From NCBI RefSeq assembly GCF_017592555.1, contig NZ_JAGFNS010000024.1, forward strand, positions 95,607 through 159,606: a stretch of 64,000 nt of DNA, given 5' to 3'. Shown here one piece after another: positions 1-9,087 of the stretch; the stretch's first letter is position 1, and each line of letters starts with the position of its first letter. The notes under the pieces were generated by a model. It ran no database searches and was not told where the DNA came from. It worked only from the letters and a program-made list of their open reading frames with translations. Origin of the DNA: Actinoplanes flavus (GTDB lineage: Bacteria; Actinomycetota; Actinomycetes; Mycobacteriales; Micromonosporaceae). The translations under genes were made by a program, and so were the position numbers.

Positions 1-780
1 GATCTTGCCCCAGGTGATCGCCGTCTCACGGATGTCGCCGAGCCGTTCGTAGGCCGGCAGTTCGATCTCGTGGTGGATGCGGAGCGCCTCGTCGTAGTCG
101 CCCCGCTGTTGCAGGATGTCGGTGATCTTGCCCCAGGTGACGGCGGCGGAGTGGGTGTCGCCGATGCGTTCGTAGACGGGCAGCTGCTTCTCCCGGCGGA
201 TGCGCAGCGCCTCGTCGTAGTCGCCGCGCTGGAAGCGGATGTCGGCGATCTTGCCCCAGGTGATGGCGGTGGAGCGGGTGTCGCCGATGCGTTCGTAGGC
301 GGGCAGTTCGATCTCGTGGCGGATGCGCAGCGATTCCTCGTAGTCGCCGCGACGGTAGCGGATGTCGGCGATGGTTCCCCAGGTGAGGGCGATGGCGTGG
401 GTGTCGCCGAGTCGTTCGTAGACGGGTAGTTCGACTTCTTCGCGGATGCGCAGCGCCTCGTCGTACTCGCCTTGGTCGTAGCGGATGTCGGCGATGGTTC
501 CCCAGGTGAGGGCGATGAACCGGGTGTCGCCGAGTCGTTCGTAGACGGGGAGCGCGACGTCCTTCCGGATGCGGAGCGCTTCGTCGTAGTCGCCTCGCCG
601 GAGGACGATGTTGGCGATGTTCCCCCAGGTGGAGGCGGCGGAGCGGGCGTCGCCGATGCGCTCGTAGACGGGTAGTTCGACCTCCTGGTAGATGCGGAGT
701 GCTTCGTCGTAGTCCCCACGTCGGTACCGAAGGTCGGCGATCCTGCCCCAGACCAGCGCCACCTCACGTTCGGAACCTCC
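1..780 (-). repeat. 120-bp tandem repeats encoding TPRs
   Basis: About six and a half 120-bp units in register with the CHAT/TPR gene; the segment meaning TWGxIAD recurs near 116, 240, 361, 487, 607 and 731. Copies are very similar at DNA level, so copy number may vary by recombination. The array continues past the left edge. Confidence 0.85.
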
Positions 781-3561
781 GACGGTGAACATGTCCCGGG
801 CCTGGTAGAGCAATTGTTCGGCGCGCTCCAGCTCACCACGGGTGGTCAGGAAGTAGGCGTGTTCGGCCTTGATCCGGGCCTGATCCAGTGGATCGGCCGC
901 CGTTCCGGCCCGGGAGGCCTCCGTGGTCGCCCGGTCGAAGAAGGCGGCCGCGGTGTCCCCGTCGCCGCTGGTCTGTGCCGCCTCCGCGGCCCGGCGAAGC
1001 AGCAGCAGCGGCACCGGGAGGGAATGCCGTTCGAGTACGCCGATGGCCTGTTGCCCCAGTGCCAGGGCTTTCGCCGCCGGCCCCGCGAGCAGCGCCTGTA
1101 CCGCGTACGCGGCGCACAGGGCGATCGTCGCCGGGTCATCGGCCAGCAACGCCAGCCGGGTCAGCTGCACGTCCAGGTCCGGGCCCCAATGGGGTTGGCC
1201 CTCGGGGCCGCCCCACGCGGCCAGCAGAACCGGTACGACCTCGGTCGCGATCTCGGTGCGTTCGGTCGCGGTCAGCGGGGTGAGCCGGCCGGCCGCGAGC
1301 GCGTTGACCGCGGTGGCCGTCTCTCCCTGGAGGTGGGCGTCGGGGAAGGTGTCCACCAGCCCGAGGTCGCGCAATCGTCCTACCGAGCCGGCGGTGCGGG
1401 TCTGGAGACGGTCGACGACCGGTGCCGGCATCGGTAGCTCGAACAGGGTCAGCGCCCGCAGCAGGGCGATGTGGGCGGGGCCGGCCTGTTCGATCAACGC
1501 GTCCAGTGCCAGGTTCTCCACGAACGCGCGCACCTCGGTGTCCGCGGGCAGGTCGCCACGGTCGAGGTAGGACTCGATCTCGGTGACCGCCAGTTCGGCG
1601 CGGGCCGGGTCGACCTGCGGGCTGTAGACCAGCCGCAACGCGATCAGGTCCTGGAGGCCCGGGTTGCCCCGGCTGACCGCCACCGCCCGCGCCGCCAGCC
1701 CGGCGCGCGACTCCCGCACCTGCTCCGGAGGGACGGCCCGCTGGCGCACCGCCAGCTTCTGCTGCGCCACCTCCGACAGCGGCGCCAGTTGCACGGGCTC
1801 CAACCGCTGGTGCAGCCCGTCCAGCGTGAACACGAAACGGCTGGTCAGCACCACCCGGCTGTCACTTCGGCCCGGGTCGAAGGCATGCAGCACGGCCGTC
1901 AGCACCGGCGCGTACCCGGCGGCCACCTGATGGGGGGCGTCCGGGCGGGATTCGAGGATCCGCTCCAGGTCGTCGATGATCAGCAGCAGGGGGCGCTGGA
2001 GGTCCTCACCGGTCTGGGCGCACGGGCCGGAGAGCAGGTCGACCAGCACCCACCGCAGCGCTTCCGGCTGATCGCGAACCTCCGCTCGCCGCTTCTCGAT
2101 CAGCGACCGGGCCGCCGGGTTGTCCTCCACCGCGGTCGCGATCGCGTCCAGCACGCCCATCGCCGTGTAGTCACCGAACACCACCGCCACCGCGTGGTCG
2201 GTGAACCGGTCCGCCAGCCGCGCCGCGAGGCTGGACTTGCCCAGCCGGCCCTGTCCGTGCAGCAACACCCCGGCCCGGTCACCGCCGCGCAGCACCCGCA
2301 GCGCCCGGCGCATCTCGCGACGCCGGCCGACGAACATCTCCGCCGTGGCCACCGGAACGTGACGCCGCTTGAGGTCCAGAAAGGTCTTGGTGCCGTGCAG
2401 CGCCGGCATCAGCTGCCGCTTCCGTGTCCCGGCCACCAGCGGGCCGCCACCCGATGGCCCCAGCCAGATCCGGGCCAGATGCCAGTCCGCCCGCAGCCGC
2501 GGGTGCTCGCACGCCATGAGCTCGCGGCGCGCGTCGCCCACCGCGGCCGCCAGCTCCTGCCGTAGCCCGAGCTGCTCGTAGAGGTGCTGGGCGAACACGG
2601 TCGCGGCGCCGTCGGTGACCGAACCGTCCCAGCCGATCACCGCGGGCACCCCGGCGCGCACCAGCCCGGTGGACAGCGAATGCGCCACCTCGCCCGGAGC
2701 CGCTCCGCCGTCATCCGGAGTGCCGGGGGAGCGATGATCCGGCCCGCCGGGCGGATGGCCGTCCGCGTCGGCTGCCGTAGCCGTCAGACAGGCCGAGACG
2801 ACCATCAGGCGTGGCATCGGCGACAGCCGCCGGATCAGCTCGGCCGCGGTGACCGCCCGCCCATCGCCGACCTCGTCCTCCATCATCAGCACCGGCACCC
2901 GGGGCCCATCGGGTGACGTCCGCCAGTTGTTCACCCCGTGGCAGGACAGGTGCAGCACCGGCAGGCCACCGAGATCGGCCCACCGCGGCCCGAGCTGCTC
3001 CGGGTCGCCGGTGTCCTCCACGACCAGGTCCATCCGGGTGTCGCCGACCGCGGTCAGGATGGCGGACTCCTCCGCTTCGAAGTCGAGTTCGTGCTGGCCG
3101 CGCGGCGCCGACGCCATGAACATCAGCCCGAGCCGGAGGTCGTCCAGCGGCGGCGCGGCAGTCGGGGTCCCCAGCCGGCGGACCACCTCGAAGCGGCGCA
3201 GCCCGTCCGCGGCCAGGAATCCGTTCTGGTCGGCCAGCACCTCCCACGGCGCCCGCAGCACCGCCCACACGGCCGCCGACGGCGACTGCGGCGCCCGCAC
3301 CTCGAACACCATCGGCGCGGTGGCGCGTTCCCACCGCGCGCTCACCATCTCGCCACCGCCGTCGAGCCACCCGAACAACTCCCGGCCCAGCCCCACGAAC
3401 ACCGCGTCGTCCGCGCGGGCGCGTATCGCCTCCACATACCGGCCGGCCACGCCCTGGAGCAGCTCCACGTCGGCGGCGTCCAGTTTCCGGTGACCACCCA
3501 CCGGCTCGCCACCGACCAGCACCTCGAACCCGGCAGCGCCCAGAAGCAGACCAGTGATCAC
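1..3561 (-). CDS. CHAT domain / P-loop NTPase / TPR protein (3' end outside window)
   Basis: At least 1187 residues. I chose the GTG at 3561 because AGGAGG lies 8 nt upstream (3570-3575). The N-terminal third is a CHAT (caspase-like) domain, with the expected catalytic pair in LHLSCHG (His208) and VSACLT (Cys258). A P-loop NTPase follows, with GQGRLGKSS (Lys442) and a Walker B ending in DD (Asp530/Asp531). From about residue 930 to the edge there are 40-residue TPRs containing GDYDEALRI and LPVYERIGD. CHAT proteases fused to NTPase and TPR modules are known as nucleotide-regulated, signal-responsive proteins, some in bacterial cell-death or immunity. A defence or stress role here is inference. 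The stop codon is beyond the left edge. Confidence 0.85.
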   Translation of the reverse strand, partial: MITGLLLGAAGFEVLVGGEPVGGHRKLDAADVELLQGVAGRYVEAIRARADDAVFVGLGRELFGWLDGGGEMVSARWERATAPMVFEVRAPQSPSAAVWAVLRAPWEVLADQNGFLAADGLRRFEVVRRLGTPTAAPPLDDLRLGLMFMASAPRGQHELDFEAEESAILTAVGDTRMDLVVEDTGDPEQLGPRWADLGGLPVLHLSCHGVNNWRTSPDGPRVPVLMMEDEVGDGRAVTAAELIRRLSPMPRLMVVSACLTATAADADGHPPGGPDHRSPGTPDDGGAAPGEVAHSLSTGLVRAGVPAVIGWDGSVTDGAATVFAQHLYEQLGLRQELAAAVGDARRELMACEHPRLRADWHLARIWLGPSGGGPLVAGTRKRQLMPALHGTKTFLDLKRRHVPVATAEMFVGRRREMRRALRVLRGGDRAGVLLHGQGRLGKSSLAARLADRFTDHAVAVVFGDYTAMGVLDAIATAVEDNPAARSLIEKRRAEVRDQPEALRWVLVDLLSGPCAQTGEDLQRPLLLIIDDLERILESRPDAPHQVAAGYAPVLTAVLHAFDPGRSDSRVVLTSRFVFTLDGLHQRLEPVQLAPLSEVAQQKLAVRQRAVPPEQVRESRAGLAARAVAVSRGNPGLQDLIALRLVYSPQVDPARAELAVTEIESYLDRGDLPADTEVRAFVENLALDALIEQAGPAHIALLRALTLFELPMPAPVVDRLQTRTAGSVGRLRDLGLVDTFPDAHLQGETATAVNALAAGRLTPLTATERTEIATEVVPVLLAAWGGPEGQPHWGPDLDVQLTRLALLADDPATIALCAAYAVQALLAGPAAKALALGQQAIGVLERHSLPVPLLLLRRAAEAAQTSGDGDTAAAFFDRATTEASRAGTAADPLDQARIKAEHAYFLTTRGELERAEQLLYQARDMFTVGGSEREVALVWGRIADLRYRRGDYDEALRIYQEVELPVYERIGDARSAASTWGNIANIVLRRGDYDEALRIRKDVALPVYERLGDTRFIALTWGTIADIRYDQGEYDEALRIREEVELPVYERLGDTHAIALTWGTIADIRYRRGDYEESLRIRHEIELPAYERIGDTRSTAITWGKIADIRFQRGDYDEALRIRREKQLPVYERIGDTHSAAVTWGKITDILQQRGDYDEALRIHHEIELPAYERLGDIRETAITWGKI

Positions 3562-3667
3562 CCGCCCGACCTCCTCACCCTCGTCACCACTACCTGGCGG
3601 ACAGGAGCGGATCAGTCGATGAGTCCGTGCCCGGCTCAGCCCGGCGACGCTGGATGACGGGAAAGGA

Positions 3668-3698
3668 TTGGACGAGATGACGTTCGGGCGGGTAACTT
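3668..3698 (+). promoter_or_regulatory. Putative promoter of the monooxygenase gene
   Basis: TTGGAC (3668-3673) and TAACTT (3693-3698) are 19 bp apart in the gap between two divergent genes. A CGGGCGG/CCGCCCG inverted repeat surrounds the -10 region. The spacer is slightly long, so this is tentative. Confidence 0.35.
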
Positions 3699-3735
3699 GC
3701 TGCTGCCCGTGACACCGCCCGAGGAGGTGAGACCC

Positions 3736-3789
3736 ATGAACGCTGTATCGCTGTGGGTGCTCCCCCTGCCGTCACGGTCGGGCGATTGA
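3736..3789 (+). CDS. Possible 17-residue leader peptide upstream of rox
   Basis: A short frame, MNAVSLWVLPLPSRSGD, begins at an ATG with a very strong ribosome binding site, GAGGAGGTGA, 5 nt upstream. It stops 49 nt before the monooxygenase start. Short, well-initiated frames ahead of antibiotic-resistance genes often act as ribosome-sensing attenuators. That function is inference here, because I found no clear alternative hairpins. Confidence 0.45.
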   Translation: MNAVSLWVLPLPSRSGD

Positions 3790-3838
3790 CGTAGGTGTCG
3801 CCGGGAGCGCCGCGAAGGCACTCCGGAAAGGCACCACC

Positions 3839-5272
3839 ATGCTGGAATTCGATGTGATCATCGCCGGTTGCGGGCCGGCCGGCGCGATGCTCGCCGCCGA
3901 ACTGCGACTGCACGACGTGCGGGTTCTCGTCCTGGAGAAGGAGACCGAGCCCGCCTCGTTCGTCCGTATCGTCGGTCTGCACATCCGCAGTCTCGAACTG
4001 CTGGCGATGCGCGGCCTGCTCGACCGCATTCTCGAACACGGGCGCCGGCGCCCGGCCGCCGGCTTCTTCGCCGCGATCGACAAACCACAACCCCAGAACC
4101 TCGATTCCGGGTACGCCTACCTGCTCGGCATTCCCCATCCGGTGATCGTCCGCCTGCTGGAGGAACACGCGATCGCGTCGGGCGCGCAGGTCCGGCGCGG
4201 CTGCGCGGTGACCGGATTCGAGCAGGACGACGAGGGCGTGACCGTCGAACTGGCCGACGGGGCGAGGGTGCGTGCCCGCTATCTCGTCGGGTGCGACGGC
4301 GGCCGCAGCACGGTGCGAAAACTGCTCGGTGTCGGCTTCCCCGGCGAGGCCGCACGCAACGAGACGCTGATGGGCGAGATGAGGGTGACCGCCCCGCCGG
4401 AGGAGATCGCCGCCCGGGTGGCCGAGATCAGCGTGACCGAACGGCGTTTCAGCCTCCGGCCGGCCGGCAATGGCGTCTACGGCGTCGTGATCCCGGTCGA
4501 AGGTGTCACCGATCGTGCCGAGCCACCCACCCTCGACGATTTCCGGCGGCAGTTGAGAATCGTCGCGGGAACCGATTTCGGGGTGCATTCCCCACGCTGG
4601 ATGTCCCGTTTCGGCGATGCCACCCGGCTGGCCGAGAGCTACCGGGTGGGGCGGGTGCTGCTGGCCGGCGACGCGGCCCACATTCATCCGCCGATCGGCG
4701 GCCAGGGTCTCAATCTGGGTGTGCAGGACGCGTTCAACCTGGGCTGGAAACTGGCCGCGCAGATTCGTGGCTGGGCGCCGGGCGCACTGCTCGACACCTA
4801 CCAGGCCGAACGTCGCCCGGTCGCCGCCGGCGTGCTGGACAACACTCGCGCCCAGACGGCGTTGCTGTCCTCCGAACCGGGTGCTCAGGCCGTACGGAAA
4901 CTGTTTTCCGAATTGATGGATCTCGACGAGGTGAATCGGTTTCTGATCGGGAGGATCGCCGGGATCGACATCCGGTACGACGTCGGTGCGGGCCCCGATC
5001 TGCTCGGCCGGCGCATGCCCGACGTCGAGGTGAAGCAGGGTCGGCTCTACGGTCTGCTGCACCGCGGCCGTGGCCTGCTGCTGGACCGCACCGAGCGCCT
5101 GACCGCCGGCGGCTGGACGGGCCGGGTCGATCATCTCGCGGATCCCACCGCGGCCCTGGACGTGCCCGGTGTCCTGCTGCGCCCGGACGGGCACGTCGTC
5201 TGGATCGGCGATGACCAACGGGATCTGGACAAGCAGTTGGCCCGCTGGTTCGGCCAGCCGATCGCCGGCTGA
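3839..5272 (+). CDS. rox: Rifampicin monooxygenase-like FAD enzyme
   Basis: 477 residues, the usual size for group A flavoprotein hydroxylases. The N-terminal FAD site is GCGPAG (residues 10-15), followed by GCDGGRS and the late GDAAHIHPPIGGQG motif (Asp278). The order and wording of several segments (for example TLMGEM, GVHSPRW, DLLGRRMPD and a C-terminal LRPDGHVVWIG) match what I remember of Nocardia farcinica RIFMO/Rox. That enzyme hydroxylates and inactivates rifamycins. The close match is from memory, and other aromatic hydroxylases share the general fold. The start follows GGAAAGG, and the gene stands alone behind its leader. Confidence 0.8.
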   Translation: MLEFDVIIAGCGPAGAMLAAELRLHDVRVLVLEKETEPASFVRIVGLHIRSLELLAMRGLLDRILEHGRRRPAAGFFAAIDKPQPQNLDSGYAYLLGIPHPVIVRLLEEHAIASGAQVRRGCAVTGFEQDDEGVTVELADGARVRARYLVGCDGGRSTVRKLLGVGFPGEAARNETLMGEMRVTAPPEEIAARVAEISVTERRFSLRPAGNGVYGVVIPVEGVTDRAEPPTLDDFRRQLRIVAGTDFGVHSPRWMSRFGDATRLAESYRVGRVLLAGDAAHIHPPIGGQGLNLGVQDAFNLGWKLAAQIRGWAPGALLDTYQAERRPVAAGVLDNTRAQTALLSSEPGAQAVRKLFSELMDLDEVNRFLIGRIAGIDIRYDVGAGPDLLGRRMPDVEVKQGRLYGLLHRGRGLLLDRTERLTAGGWTGRVDHLADPTAALDVPGVLLRPDGHVVWIGDDQRDLDKQLARWFGQPIAG

Positions 5273-5578
5273 GAGGCCGGCCACGACGGACCGAGCCGTG
5301 GGGCGAGCAGGCGCAACGCTCGCCGCACGGCCGGTCCGACGGCGGCGGTCCCGGGCGCCGTCGGGACCACGCCGTAGATCATGCGGTGGGCGAGAAGCAC
5401 GCCGTCGACGGTGATCCGGCCGTCGACCAGTCCGGCCGCCTGGGCCGATGGCAGCGCGGCTCGGACCAGGGCCGGCCCGGCACATGGCCCGCGGGGGAAA
5501 TTACACCCTTTCGGGTGAGTGACGTCATGTGACACATTGGCCTGGCACAGGGCGGAACAGCGGGGGGATCGGTACGAC
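5273..5578. other. Intergenic region with a small hairpin
   Basis: There is no convincing gene. CACCC-TTTC-GGGTG (5504-5517) forms a tight hairpin about 60 bp before the next start and may be an operator or leader structure. A minus-strand frame crosses the area but has no start signal. Confidence 0.4.
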
Positions 5579-7066
5579 ATGGCGGTTTCACGACAACGAC
5601 GCCGACTGCGCCGGGCGCTGTCCGCGGCGACGATCGCCGCGGCGGTGCTGTCCCCGGCGGCGCCGGCGTGGGCCGCCCCCGGTTACCCCGCGCTGGCCCC
5701 GTGCGGGCCGGGTGCGGCCACGGCGGCCGACGACGCGATCGCCACCCAGCTGAAACCACTGATGAACGGCCGCCGGCTCGGGTCCGCGGTGACCGGCGTC
5801 CGGATCGCCTGCGCCCGCGTGATCGTCGCCACCGTCCAGTCCCGAGGGCTGGGCCAGCGCGCCGCCGTCATCGCTGTCACCACCGCGATCGCCGAGAGCA
5901 CGCTGAACAACCACGCCGTCGCCTACGACCACGACAGTCTCGGGCTGTTCCAGCAGCGGCCCTCGCAAGGGTGGGGCAAGCCCGCGCAGGTGGTGGACCC
6001 GATCTACGCCACCAACGCGTTCCTCAACGCCATGCTGCGCAAACACCCGGGCGGCAGCTGGATGACCGGCGACATCGGAGCGATCTGCCAGCGTGTGCAG
6101 GGCTCGGCGCTGCCGCTGGCGTACGCACCGGAGGCCCACGACGCGCAGCTCATCGTCGCGCGATTGTGGACCGAGCCGGGTCCGGCGGCCACACCGCAGC
6201 CGACCGCGCCGTCCGGCCCGTACCAGAAGGCGCTCGCCGCGGCGGGCACCCAGCTGGGCGCTCTCGCCGGGCGGCACGAACTCGCGCTGGCCGACTGGAA
6301 CGGCGACAACCGGCCTGACCTGTTCGTCGTCGAGGGCACCGAAACGGCCAGCGGCAAGACCGAGATCCGCATCATGGACGGCGCCGCCAACTTCGCGGCC
6401 CTGCTGCTGACCAGGGCGACCACGCTCGACGCGACCGACAACCGGCAGGCCTACGCGATCGCCGACGTCAACGGCGACAAACGGCCGGATCTCGTCGTGG
6501 TGCAGCGTTTCTTCACCTCGAGCGGCAACACCGAGGTCACCGTCCTCGACGGGGCGTCGGCCTTCCGGCAGCAACTGCTCCATTCCGGTACGCCGCTGCC
6601 CGCCACCGACGAGCGCTACCGGTTCGCCGTGACTGACTGGAACGGTGACGCCCACCCGGATCTCGTCGTCACCCAGACCTCCGGCACCGCCGGCAACCGG
6701 ATGGAGGTCGAGGTTCTCGACGGGGCGGCGAACTTCCAGCGGCACCTGGCCCCGAAGATCGTCACCCCGGAGCCCGCGAACCCCGACCACCGAGTGGCCG
6801 TGACCGACTTCAACAACGACCGGCGGCCCGACCTGGTGATCATCGAGACGTCCGGCAAGGCCGACGGCAAGACCCGGCTGCGCGTGCTCGACGGGGCGGC
6901 CGGCCTCCAGCGCACGCTGGTCAAGGCCGACACGGCTCCGGGCATCACCCACCACCTCGAGCTGCTGATCACCGAGTGGAACGGCGACCACCGCCCCGAC
7001 CTGATGCTGGTACAGGAGAACGGCACTGCCAGCGGCCGCACCGAAATGGTCGTTCTCGGCGGTTAG
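5579..7066 (+). CDS. Secreted protein: lysozyme-like domain plus FG-GAP repeats
   Basis: 495 residues. The ATG at 5579 is chosen because it starts a clean signal peptide (MAVSRQRRRLRRALSA, then a hydrophobic stretch ending PAWAA). Residues about 50-200 resemble the transglycosylase/lysozyme-like domain common in actinobacterial secreted proteins, with AIAESTLNN and DSLGLFQQRPSQGWG. The rest is four to five repeats containing DWNGDxRPDL, typical of calcium-binding FG-GAP/VCBS beta-propeller blades. Secretion and peptidoglycan-related activity are inferred. The pairing of a small wall-cutting domain with a propeller suggests surface binding plus hydrolysis. Confidence 0.75.
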   Translation: MAVSRQRRRLRRALSAATIAAAVLSPAAPAWAAPGYPALAPCGPGAATAADDAIATQLKPLMNGRRLGSAVTGVRIACARVIVATVQSRGLGQRAAVIAVTTAIAESTLNNHAVAYDHDSLGLFQQRPSQGWGKPAQVVDPIYATNAFLNAMLRKHPGGSWMTGDIGAICQRVQGSALPLAYAPEAHDAQLIVARLWTEPGPAATPQPTAPSGPYQKALAAAGTQLGALAGRHELALADWNGDNRPDLFVVEGTETASGKTEIRIMDGAANFAALLLTRATTLDATDNRQAYAIADVNGDKRPDLVVVQRFFTSSGNTEVTVLDGASAFRQQLLHSGTPLPATDERYRFAVTDWNGDAHPDLVVTQTSGTAGNRMEVEVLDGAANFQRHLAPKIVTPEPANPDHRVAVTDFNNDRRPDLVIIETSGKADGKTRLRVLDGAAGLQRTLVKADTAPGITHHLELLITEWNGDHRPDLMLVQENGTASGRTEMVVLGG

Positions 7067-7102
7067 CTCCCGCCGATCGCCGATCGCCGATCGCCGATAC
7101 GG

Positions 7103-7134
7103 CGGACGGTCGCCTGTTCCGTCTGGACCGTCCG
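7103..7134 (+). terminator. Hairpin after the FG-GAP gene
   Basis: CGGACGGTC (7103-7111) pairs perfectly with GACCGTCCG (7126-7134) across a 14-nt loop, 36 bp after the stop codon. There is no U-run, as is usual in high-GC actinobacteria. Confidence 0.5.
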
Positions 7135-7181
7135 TCCGGGCGGCGCGGCCTCGCCGCCGGGTCCGACCCACCCCACCGCGA

Positions 7182-7440
7182 CCGGCGCAACGGCCGGAAG
7201 CGGGCAACCGCGTGCCGGGAGCGGGTCACCGCGGCCATCCATCTCCCGTGATCGGCGTAACGGTTGGCAGTGGGCTACCGCGTGCCGGGAGCGGGTCACC
7301 GCGGCCATCCATCTCCCGTGATCGGCGCAATGGCTGGCAGTGGGCTACCGCGTGCCGGGAGCGGGTCACGGCGGCCATCCATCTCCCGTGATCGGCGTAA
7401 CGGTTGGCAGTGGGCTACCGCGTGCCGGGAACGCGCCACC
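7182..7440. repeat. 70-bp direct tandem repeat, about 3.7 copies
   Basis: The segment CGTGCCGGGA recurs at 7211, 7281, 7351 and 7421, exactly 70 bp apart. The two middle copies are almost identical and the edge copies diverge. Each full unit carries CGGGAG and CTCCCG facing each other over about 20 nt, so each can form a hairpin. It lies between two convergent genes. A smaller 7-bp repeat (CGCCGAT, four copies) lies at about 7072-7099. 7441-7632 holds nothing I recognise. Confidence 0.9.
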
Positions 7441-7632
7441 GTAACCACCCGCGCGGGGCGACCGGGGGCACACGCCGGGGTGGCCCACCGATCTACGCCC
7501 GGCGGGGGCGGCACAGGCTGGACCCGGCAGCCAGCCTGTGCCGAACAGGCCGGACTATCCGAATAGGGCAGGACTGCCGTTGCGCGTACCAATGAGGAAG
7601 GTTCTCTGCTTCGGAGAAGGAGCGCCCACCGG

Positions 7633-9087
7633 TCAGGAGATGGCGACGTCGTCGTAGTAGACGGTTCCGGTGTTGTCGCCGGATTTCAGGTGCAGCTGGA
7701 CGCTGGTGGCCGAGGCCGGGGCGACGGCGTCCACGGACAGTCTGGTCCAGCCGGTGTTGCCGACGGGCAGCCGGTTGGAGGTGTTCTGGCTGATCCATGT
7801 GCCGTTGATGTCGAACCAGCTCAGCGCGATCTCGGTGATCCCGGTGGCGGAGACGCCGCGAGCGTACGCCTCGGCGTGCCAGGGACGGCCGCCCTGGACC
7901 GGGGTGATCGGCGAGGTCAGGAGGGAGGGCAGGTTGCTGCCGTTGCGGGTGGTCGCGGAGAACCGGGCCGACCTGGCGCCGGTGCGCGGCGACTCGGTGG
8001 TGATCACGGCGGTGCCGGCCGTGGGCTGGTAGTTGCGCCACGGGGAGTCGATCGCGGCGGCTTCGAAGCCCAGGTTGAGGATGCTGGTGGGGGTGGCGCC
8101 GGTGGTCCACGCGGTGCCGGTGACCGAGGCGCTGATCTTCGGGGTGGTGTCGGTGCGGTAGAGGCCGAATTTGTACTGGGCGGGCATGGCGGACACTGCC
8201 GAGTTCGGTGGGATCGCGCCAGGGGCGAAGTCGTTGAGCGTCCACGGCGCCACCGAGCCGACGCCCGCCTCGCCGGCCGCGCGGAAGACCCGGGCCAGGT
8301 AGGCGGCCTGTTCGCCGTCGGTGCCGGAGTGGGTGCTGGCGCCGGTCTCGCCGATGACGACCGGGTCGGGGGCGACGGCGGTCTGGGCTCGGCGGATCTC
8401 GGCCAGGGCCCGTTCCGAGGCGCCGTAGAAGTGGTAGTCGTAGTAGTCCAGCGGTGTGGTGGCCAGCTGCGACTTGATACTGGCCAGGCCGGGGGCGCCG
8501 GTGCCGCCGTCGACGGACAGGGTGAGTGGCATGGCCGGGGCGGTGCCGCGGATCGCCGGGATGACCTGGCGTACCCAGGCGACCGCGGCGGCGTCGCCTG
8601 GCGGGAATTCGTTCTTCACCTCGACGGCGATGACCCGTGGGTCGTCGGCGTACGGCGCCAGCAGAGTCTGCGCCCAGGTGATGCTGCCGGCCGTGTCGGA
8701 GTAGCCGGACCACCAGTCGAACAGGGTGAGTTTGACGGTCAGGCCGCGCGCCTGGGCGATGCCGATGAACTGGCTGAGCTTCTGGGCGTACGCGGGAGCC
8801 GGGGTGGGATATCCGAAGGTCTGCGGGAAGACGATGGCGCGGACGTTCGTCGCGCCGAGCGCGGCGGCCCTGACGAGATCGCTGTCGATGCGCGCCGGGT
8901 CGAAGGTGGTCCACATGAACGTCCATCCGGCGTTCGACGGGTAGTAGTTGATCGTCTTCGCGGCCTGGACCGCGGACATCCGGCTCGCCAGGGTCGGCGG
9001 CGTGGCGTGGGCTGGTGTGGCCGGCAGTGCCGGGCTCAGCAGCAGGGCGCCGGCCAGGACGGCGGCGCGGAGGCGGAAATGACGCAT
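7633..9087 (-). CDS. Secreted cellulase-like glycoside hydrolase with C-terminal binding domain
   Basis: 484 residues with a signal peptide (MRHFRLRAAV...ATPAHA). Residues about 40-320 look like a TIM-barrel hydrolase of the GH5-type clan. A likely acid/base Glu sits in VEVKNEFPP and a likely nucleophile Glu in VIGETGAS. Residues about 340-484 resemble a carbohydrate-binding jelly roll ending in YYDDVAIS. The substrate is unknown. The gene is downstream of the antiporter on the same strand but separated by 218 bp, so it probably has its own promoter. Confidence 0.75.
   Translation of the reverse strand: MRHFRLRAAVLAGALLLSPALPATPAHATPPTLASRMSAVQAAKTINYYPSNAGWTFMWTTFDPARIDSDLVRAAALGATNVRAIVFPQTFGYPTPAPAYAQKLSQFIGIAQARGLTVKLTLFDWWSGYSDTAGSITWAQTLLAPYADDPRVIAVEVKNEFPPGDAAAVAWVRQVIPAIRGTAPAMPLTLSVDGGTGAPGLASIKSQLATTPLDYYDYHFYGASERALAEIRRAQTAVAPDPVVIGETGASTHSGTDGEQAAYLARVFRAAGEAGVGSVAPWTLNDFAPGAIPPNSAVSAMPAQYKFGLYRTDTTPKISASVTGTAWTTGATPTSILNLGFEAAAIDSPWRNYQPTAGTAVITTESPRTGARSARFSATTRNGSNLPSLLTSPITPVQGGRPWHAEAYARGVSATGITEIALSWFDINGTWISQNTSNRLPVGNTGWTRLSVDAVAPASATSVQLHLKSGDNTGTVYYDDVAIS

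Noticed and set aside
3681..3721. Search for the rifamycin-associated element known upstream of rifamycin-inactivating genes.
   Set aside because: Only a CTTGC half and an unrelated CGGGCGG/CCGCCCG repeat are present; the 19-bp element as I remember it is not there.
5131..5580. A minus-strand frame of about 149 codons after the monooxygenase gene, with a stretch that looks somewhat protein-like.
   Set aside because: It ends inside the monooxygenase coding region, has no ribosome binding site or recognisable domain, and high-GC DNA often gives such frames.
7182..7440. Tandem repeat considered as a CRISPR array.
   Set aside because: Copies are contiguous 70-bp units without variable spacers, and no cas genes are present.
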